From Phyllobacterium pellucidum (lineage in GTDB: Bacteria; Pseudomonadota; Alphaproteobacteria; Rhizobiales; Rhizobiaceae): a stretch of 64,000 bases of DNA. A program made the translations under genes and the position numbers. Below the pieces are notes generated by a model. The model saw only the letters and a program-made list of their open reading frames with translations, had not been told where the DNA came from and made no database searches. Of this stretch, positions 59,745 through 64,000 are shown one piece after another. The stretch covers positions 434,001 to 498,000 of the forward strand of contig NZ_JABUMX010000002.1 in assembly GCF_013327855.1 (NCBI RefSeq), given 5' to 3'. The number at the start of each line of letters is the position of its first letter. Within the stretch, counting starts at the first letter, position 1.

Positions 59745-61874
59745 GTGGCAAATGCTGCCCCTCGCCCCGCAAGTTTTGGAGCATCGATCTTGAACGCACC
59801 CGTCAAAGCACCTGAGACATCGGCAAAGGAAGCGCTGGTTCTCTTTATGCCGTCGGGAAAGCGCGGACGATTTGCCGTTGGAACGCCAATACTCGAAGCG
59901 GCCCGCACCCTCGGCGTGTATGTCGAGAGCGTCTGCGGCGGCCGTGGCATTTGCGGACGTTGCCAGGTCGAAGTTCAGGAAGGCCGTTTCGCCAAGCATG
60001 GCATTACGTCATCCAATGACCACATCTCGGAATTCGGCCCCAAGGAGCAGCGCTATGCCGAAAAGCGCGACCTCAAGGAAGGCCGCCGCCTTTCCTGCTC
60101 CGCCACGATCCTCGGCGATCTCGTCGTCGATGTTCCCCAGGACGTGCAGGTCAATGCGCAGGTCGTGCGCAAGGCCGCCGATACGCGCATCATCGAGCGC
60201 AACCCTGCGATCCACATGTGCTATGTCGAGGTCGAAGAGCCGGACATGCACAAGCCGCTCGGCGATCTCGATCGCCTGAAGGCTGCGCTGGAAAAGGAAT
60301 GGGGCATTCGCAACCTTCAGGTGGATACGCACATCCTGCCGAACGTGCAGAAGATCCTGCGCAAGGGCAATTGGGGCGTCACTGCCGCCATCTACCACGA
60401 CGAGGAAAACTCGCGTCCCGCCATGGTCGGCCTCTGGCCGGGTCTCAAGAACGAGGCCTACGGCATCGCCTGCGATATCGGCTCGACGACGATCGCCATG
60501 CATCTTTCGTCGCTGCTTTCGGTGCGCACCATTGCTTCGGCAGGCGCGTCCAATCCGCAGATCAGATTCGGCGAAGATCTGATGAGCCGCGTATCCTACG
60601 TCATGATGAACCCCGACGGACGTGAAGCGATGACTGCGGCCGTGCGCGAGGCGATCAACGGGCTGATCGACAAGGTTTGCGCCGAAGGCGAGGTCGCGCG
60701 CGAGGATATTCTCGATGCGGTGTTCGTCGGAAATCCGATCATGCACCACCTCTTTCTCGGGATCGACCCGACGGAACTTGGCGGCGCGCCGTTCGCGCTC
60801 GCCGTATCCGGCGCCGTGCATCTGAAGGCGTCGGATATCGGCCTGCCGATGAATGCCGGAACCCGCGTCTATATGCTGCCTTGCATTGCCGGCCATGTCG
60901 GCGCCGACGCTGCGGCCGCAACGCTTGCTGAAGGTCCGCACCGCCAGGACGAAATGATGCTGCTCGTCGATGTCGGCACCAACGCCGAAATCGTGCTCGG
61001 CAACAAGCATCGCACGGTCGCGGCCTCTTCGCCCACCGGGCCGGCCTTCGAAGGCGCGGAAATTTCCGGTGGCCAGCGTGCAGCCCCGGGCGCTATCGAA
61101 CGCGTGCGCATCGATCCGTTGACACTCGAGCCGCGCTTCCGCGTCATCGGCACCGAACAATGGTCCGACGAACCGGGCTTCGACGAAGCGGTTCAGACAA
61201 GCGGCATTACCGGAATTTGCGGCTCGGCAATCATTGAGGTCATTGCCGAAATGTACCTCTCGGGCATCATTTCCGAGGATGGCGTCGTTGACGGCAGCCT
61301 CGCCGCCCGTTCGCCGCGTGTCAGGGCCAATGGCCGGACATTCTCATATCTCCTGCACGAAGGCTCGCCGACGATTACGATCACGCAGAACGATGTGCGC
61401 GCCATCCAGCTTGCCAAGGCCGCGCTCTATGCCGGCGTCAAGCTCCTGATGGACAAGCTTGGCATCGACCATGTCGACCAGATCAGCTTTGCCGGCGCCT
61501 TCGGCTCGTTCATCGATCCGAAATATGCAATGGTGCTCGGCCTTATCCCCGATTGCGATCTCGACAAGGTCAAGGCGGTCGGCAATGCCGCAGGCACCGG
61601 CGCGCGCATGGCGCTCCTCAACCGCAATTATCGGCGCGAGATCGAGGATACAGTGACTCGGATCGAAAAGATCGAGACCGCCCTCGAGCCGAAGTTCCAG
61701 GAGCATTTCGTCCACGCCATGGCGATGCCGAACAAGATTGATCCCTTCCCGAAACTCTCCCACGCCGTGACCTTGCCCGCGCGCAAGAATGTCAGCGAGG
61801 ACGGGGTTGCCGGAGATGCCACGCCGCGCCGCCGCTCGCGCGAGGATCGCGCGGCAAGGCGCAACCGCGAATAG
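59745..61874 (+). CDS. Corrinoid-activating protein of RACo/DUF4445 type
   Basis: ATP-dependent reductive activator of corrinoid proteins, 709 residues. An N-terminal 2Fe-2S domain has Cys at 64, 70 and 73 (CGGRGICGRC) and 118 (RRLSCSATI). The ASKHA ATPase domain follows, with ACDIGSTTIAMHLSS near 241 and LLVDVGTNAEIVLGN near 407. It would return Co(II) to the active Co(I) state. Two starts are possible: GTG at 59745 (AAGG upstream) or TTG at 59790 (GGAG upstream). The C-terminus RRRSREDRAARRNRE is basic, like others in this locus. Confidence 0.92.
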   Translation: MANAAPRPASFGASILNAPVKAPETSAKEALVLFMPSGKRGRFAVGTPILEAARTLGVYVESVCGGRGICGRCQVEVQEGRFAKHGITSSNDHISEFGPKEQRYAEKRDLKEGRRLSCSATILGDLVVDVPQDVQVNAQVVRKAADTRIIERNPAIHMCYVEVEEPDMHKPLGDLDRLKAALEKEWGIRNLQVDTHILPNVQKILRKGNWGVTAAIYHDEENSRPAMVGLWPGLKNEAYGIACDIGSTTIAMHLSSLLSVRTIASAGASNPQIRFGEDLMSRVSYVMMNPDGREAMTAAVREAINGLIDKVCAEGEVAREDILDAVFVGNPIMHHLFLGIDPTELGGAPFALAVSGAVHLKASDIGLPMNAGTRVYMLPCIAGHVGADAAAATLAEGPHRQDEMMLLVDVGTNAEIVLGNKHRTVAASSPTGPAFEGAEISGGQRAAPGAIERVRIDPLTLEPRFRVIGTEQWSDEPGFDEAVQTSGITGICGSAIIEVIAEMYLSGIISEDGVVDGSLAARSPRVRANGRTFSYLLHEGSPTITITQNDVRAIQLAKAALYAGVKLLMDKLGIDHVDQISFAGAFGSFIDPKYAMVLGLIPDCDLDKVKAVGNAAGTGARMALLNRNYRREIEDTVTRIEKIETALEPKFQEHFVHAMAMPNKIDPFPKLSHAVTLPARKNVSEDGVAGDATPRRRSREDRAARRNRE

Positions 61875-61911
61875 GCTTCGGCCGCTTTGTCCTTGTCGCG
61901 GTTTTCCGCTA

Positions 61912-61934
61912 TCAAGCATCAATGATGTTTGATT
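61912..61934. promoter_or_regulatory. Inverted repeat upstream of ROK gene
   Basis: ATCAAGCATC and GATGTTTGAT form an imperfect inverted repeat (one mismatch pair) with a 3-base centre, 17 bases before the ROK start. It may be an operator for a sugar-responsive regulator, none of which is nearby. Confidence 0.4.
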
Positions 61935-61950
61935 CCGGATACGATTTTCC

Positions 61951-62865
61951 ATGATAGCCTGCTTCGATATTGGCGGATCTGCGATCAAGGGTGCGATCGC
62001 CTATTCGCCCGAGGATATAAGACCGGTGCCCAAGGTGGCGACGCCGCTCCATGATTTCGACGCGTTTGCGGGCGTAATCCAAAAGATTGCCGCGGATGGC
62101 GGCGCGGATCCGCAAAGCCTCATCGCCATTTCCATTGCCGGGGTGGTCGATGCGGATACGGGCAGGATCACCTGCGCTAATATTCCTTGCGTTCACCAGC
62201 GCAGGCTCGAAGCCGACCTGAGCGAGAAACTGCAGCGGCGCGTGCTCATTGCCAATGATGCCGACTGTTTCGCGCTGTCGGAGGCTGTCGTCGGCGCCGG
62301 GCGCGGTCACCGCGTCGTCTTCGGCATCATCCTCGGCACCGGCGTCGGCGGCGGCATCGTCATCGACGGCAAGATCCATGAGGGCGCGGGCGGTTTTGCC
62401 GGGGAATGGGGCCATGGCCCCGTCGCGGCGACCCTCGCCGGCAATCCGCCGGTCGCCATACCGCGTTTTCCCTGCGGCTGCGGCCAGATCGGCTGCGTCG
62501 ATGCCATCGGCGCGGCGCGGGGCATGGAAAAGCTCCATGCGCATCTTCATGGCGTGAACCTGCCGAGCACCGATATCATCGCGGCCTGGGATAGGGGCGA
62601 CGCGGCAGCGGAGCGCACAATCGATTGCTATATCGATATCGTCAGCGGTCCTCTGGCGATGACCCTCAATGTCGTCGGCGCTTCGATCGTCCCGGTCGGC
62701 GGCGGACTTGCCAATTCGGTAAACCTGATCCGCCGGCTCGATGAAGCGGTGCGCGCGCGAATCCTGCGGAAGACTGACAAGCCGCTGGTAATCCCGGGCG
62801 AATTGAAAATTGAGCCCGGCCTGATCGGTGCTGGGGTCCTGGGATTGATGGAAGCTGCCAAATGA
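61951..62865 (+). CDS. ROK-family sugar kinase
   Basis: Kinase of 304 residues of the ROK family. The ATP loop FDIGGSAIKGAIAY, the LANDADCFALSEAV-like IANDADCFALSEA and GTGVGGGIVIDGKIHEG are present; the zinc motif CGCGQIGCVDAIGA (Cys x3) follows. It probably phosphorylates an amino sugar such as N-acetylglucosamine or N-acetylmannosamine. No helix-turn-helix precedes it, so it is a kinase, not a repressor. It overlaps cutC by four bases. Confidence 0.9.
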   Translation: MIACFDIGGSAIKGAIAYSPEDIRPVPKVATPLHDFDAFAGVIQKIAADGGADPQSLIAISIAGVVDADTGRITCANIPCVHQRRLEADLSEKLQRRVLIANDADCFALSEAVVGAGRGHRVVFGIILGTGVGGGIVIDGKIHEGAGGFAGEWGHGPVAATLAGNPPVAIPRFPCGCGQIGCVDAIGAARGMEKLHAHLHGVNLPSTDIIAAWDRGDAAAERTIDCYIDIVSGPLAMTLNVVGASIVPVGGGLANSVNLIRRLDEAVRARILRKTDKPLVIPGELKIEPGLIGAGVLGLMEAAK

Positions 62866-63584
62866 GTGTTCTTCTCGAAATATGCGTCGACAGCCCCGAG
62901 GGACTTGCGGCGGCTATCGCTGGAGGCGCAGACCGTATCGAACTTTGTTCGGCGCTCGAAGTCGGCGGCCTTACGCCAACCCCCGGGCTGATCGGACAGG
63001 CCGCGGTTGCACCGATACCGATCTATGCGATGATCCGCCCGCGGCCCGGGCACTTTGTCTATGGGGAAGCCGACATCGACGCCATGTTGCGCGAGATCGA
63101 TGCCATGCGCAGCGCCGGTCTCGCCGGCGTCGTCTTCGGCGCCAACCATGCGGATGGGACACTGGACCATACGACGCTCGAACGGCTGATCCGGCAATGC
63201 GATGGGTTCGGCGTCACCTTGCACCGCGCCTTCGACCTTGTCCCCGATCTCGATGAAGCGGTGGAAACAGTGATTGAACTCGGCTTCGAGCGCATATTGA
63301 CGTCCGGCCGCGCCCTGACCGGGATTGAGGGCATCGACGATCTGGAACGAACGTTTGCTCGCGCCGACGGCCGGATCAAGGTCATGCCCGGCTCGGGTGT
63401 CAACATCGGCAATGTCGAGACGTTGCTCAAGCGTATACCGTTCACTGAGATTCACTCGTCCGGGTCTGTCGATGCGCCGCCATTGAGCGAAGGGGCGCGG
63501 CGCCTCGGTTTCGAGACGCCGACGCAGAAAATGACGAGCGTCGAGCGCGTGCGCGCCTTGAAGGAATTCTGCCTGCGGGCGTAA
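62862..63584 (+). CDS. cutC: CutC family protein
   Basis: TIM-barrel protein of 240 residues. LEICVDSPEGLAAAIAGGAD, ADRIELCSALEVGGLTPTPG and VTLHRAFDL are typical of CutC. The family is named for copper homeostasis, but that role is disputed. The start overlaps the end of the ROK gene, implying joint translation. Confidence 0.92.
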   Translation: MSVLLEICVDSPEGLAAAIAGGADRIELCSALEVGGLTPTPGLIGQAAVAPIPIYAMIRPRPGHFVYGEADIDAMLREIDAMRSAGLAGVVFGANHADGTLDHTTLERLIRQCDGFGVTLHRAFDLVPDLDEAVETVIELGFERILTSGRALTGIEGIDDLERTFARADGRIKVMPGSGVNIGNVETLLKRIPFTEIHSSGSVDAPPLSEGARRLGFETPTQKMTSVERVRALKEFCLRA

Positions 63585-63594
63585 AAGCCTTGAC

Positions 63595-64000
63595 TCAGAG
63601 CCTGCCGGTCCGCTCGTACCCTTCGAAATAAACCCTGAGATGCTGGGCGACCGCCTTCACATGGGCGCCCGCATTCTTGGCGACCAGCATTCCAAGCTTC
63701 GATTCGCCGAGCCGCGGCAGGCCATGCTCGGATCCGAGTTGCACCATATTATCGTCCAACAGGAACTTCGAGAACGGGGCAACGGCGAGATCGGCGAGAA
63801 TGGCGGCGCGCTGGCCCATCGTGTGCGCACTCATATAGGCCACACGATAGTCGCGGCCCGCGCTTTCGAGCGCGCTGATCGCATTGGCGCGCCATATGCA
63901 CCCCTCTTCCCACATGGAAAGCGGCAACGGATTACGCTCATGCGCGGTGCCGCACTTGGCACCGGCCCAGATGATCTCCTCGGTCATGAGGATTTCGATC
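63595..64000 (-). CDS. LysR-family regulator, C-terminal part only
   Basis: About 134 residues of the effector-binding half of a LysR-type regulator; the frame is open through the right window edge, so the N-terminal helix-turn-helix lies outside. GKSYRVAYMSA-like RDYRVAYMSAHTMGQRAAI and KLGMLVAKNAGAHVKAVAQH near the end resemble the family. It converges on cutC with a gap of 10 bases. Confidence 0.75.
   Translation of the reverse strand, partial: IEILMTEEIIWAGAKCGTAHERNPLPLSMWEEGCIWRANAISALESAGRDYRVAYMSAHTMGQRAAILADLAVAPFSKFLLDDNMVQLGSEHGLPRLGESKLGMLVAKNAGAHVKAVAQHLRVYFEGYERTGRL

Overview
The window reads as chromosomal DNA of an alphaproteobacterium of the Rhizobiales (Hyphomicrobiales), somewhere in the Phyllobacterium/Mesorhizobium/Sinorhizobium/Brucella neighbourhood. 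The reasons are the acpXL-to-lpxXL cluster for the very-long-chain acyl group of lipid A, rhizobial-type palindromic intergenic repeats, the cobN/cobW/cbtBA style of cobalamin locus, an ExoD protein, and a bmt/MttB betaine locus like those of rhizobia. The species cannot be fixed from the sequence alone. Coding density is high. I saw no transposase, integrase, CRISPR array, rRNA or tRNA.

Layout. (1) 0.2-5.0 kb, plus strand: acpXL, a degenerate ketosynthase (fabF2XL), an intact ketosynthase (fabF1XL), a zinc-type dehydrogenase and the acyltransferase lpxXL; together they make and attach the C28-type lipid A acyl chain. (2) 5.0-10.1 kb, minus strand: a cytoplasmic molybdenum oxidoreductase of the SoeABC sulfite dehydrogenase type, with a 0.5 kb cluster of palindromic repeats between soeB and soeC. 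(3) 10.3-11.0 kb: three overlapping small genes of unknown function. (4) 11.3-17.5 kb: an M20 peptidase with a complete peptide-type ABC importer whose two ATPases are fused. (5) 17.6-36.0 kb: most of a cobalamin pathway in several transcription units (cbiB, cobD, cobB, cobA; cbiD, cobK; cobM, cobE, terB-like; cobO, cobN, cobW, cobU, cbtA, cbtB behind a cobalamin riboswitch; cobQ), interrupted by a TauE/SafE permease and a glutathione transferase. (6) 36.1-38.2 kb: two valine-catabolism genes, followed by a structured region ending in a terminator and a tiny gene. (7) 39.5-47.1 kb: a glycine-betaine-type ABC importer (proXWV), a first MttB-family methyltransferase and a dimethylglycine-dehydrogenase-like flavoprotein. 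(8) 47.1-51.7 kb: a membrane desaturase with a PhnD-like protein, an XRE regulator, betaine-homocysteine methyltransferase (bmt) and a PadR regulator. (9) 51.8-61.9 kb: a QueG-like ferredoxin, a second MttB homologue, a corrinoid protein, DUF1638, a 'virulence factor' domain protein, a divergent MetF, a methyl-THF:corrinoid methyltransferase and a RACo-type reactivase, with a few unrelated genes in between. (10) 61.9-64 kb: a ROK kinase, cutC and the end of a LysR regulator.

The most interesting part is 39.5-61.9 kb. Read together, these genes describe a corrinoid- and tetrahydrofolate-dependent demethylation route for glycine betaine or a related quaternary amine in an organism expected to be aerobic: import (ProXWV), methyl transfer to a corrinoid protein (MttB homologues), onward transfer to tetrahydrofolate (MeTr), oxidation of methyl-THF (MetF-like protein plus small partner), repair of oxidised cobalt (RACo, perhaps with the ferredoxin), and further demethylation of the product (DMGDH-like flavoprotein). 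The cobalamin genes just upstream would supply the cofactor. Five enzymes of this locus carry short arginine/glycine-rich terminal tails, which their catalytic domains do not explain. Functions are assigned from motifs and family resemblance read by eye; no database search was run.
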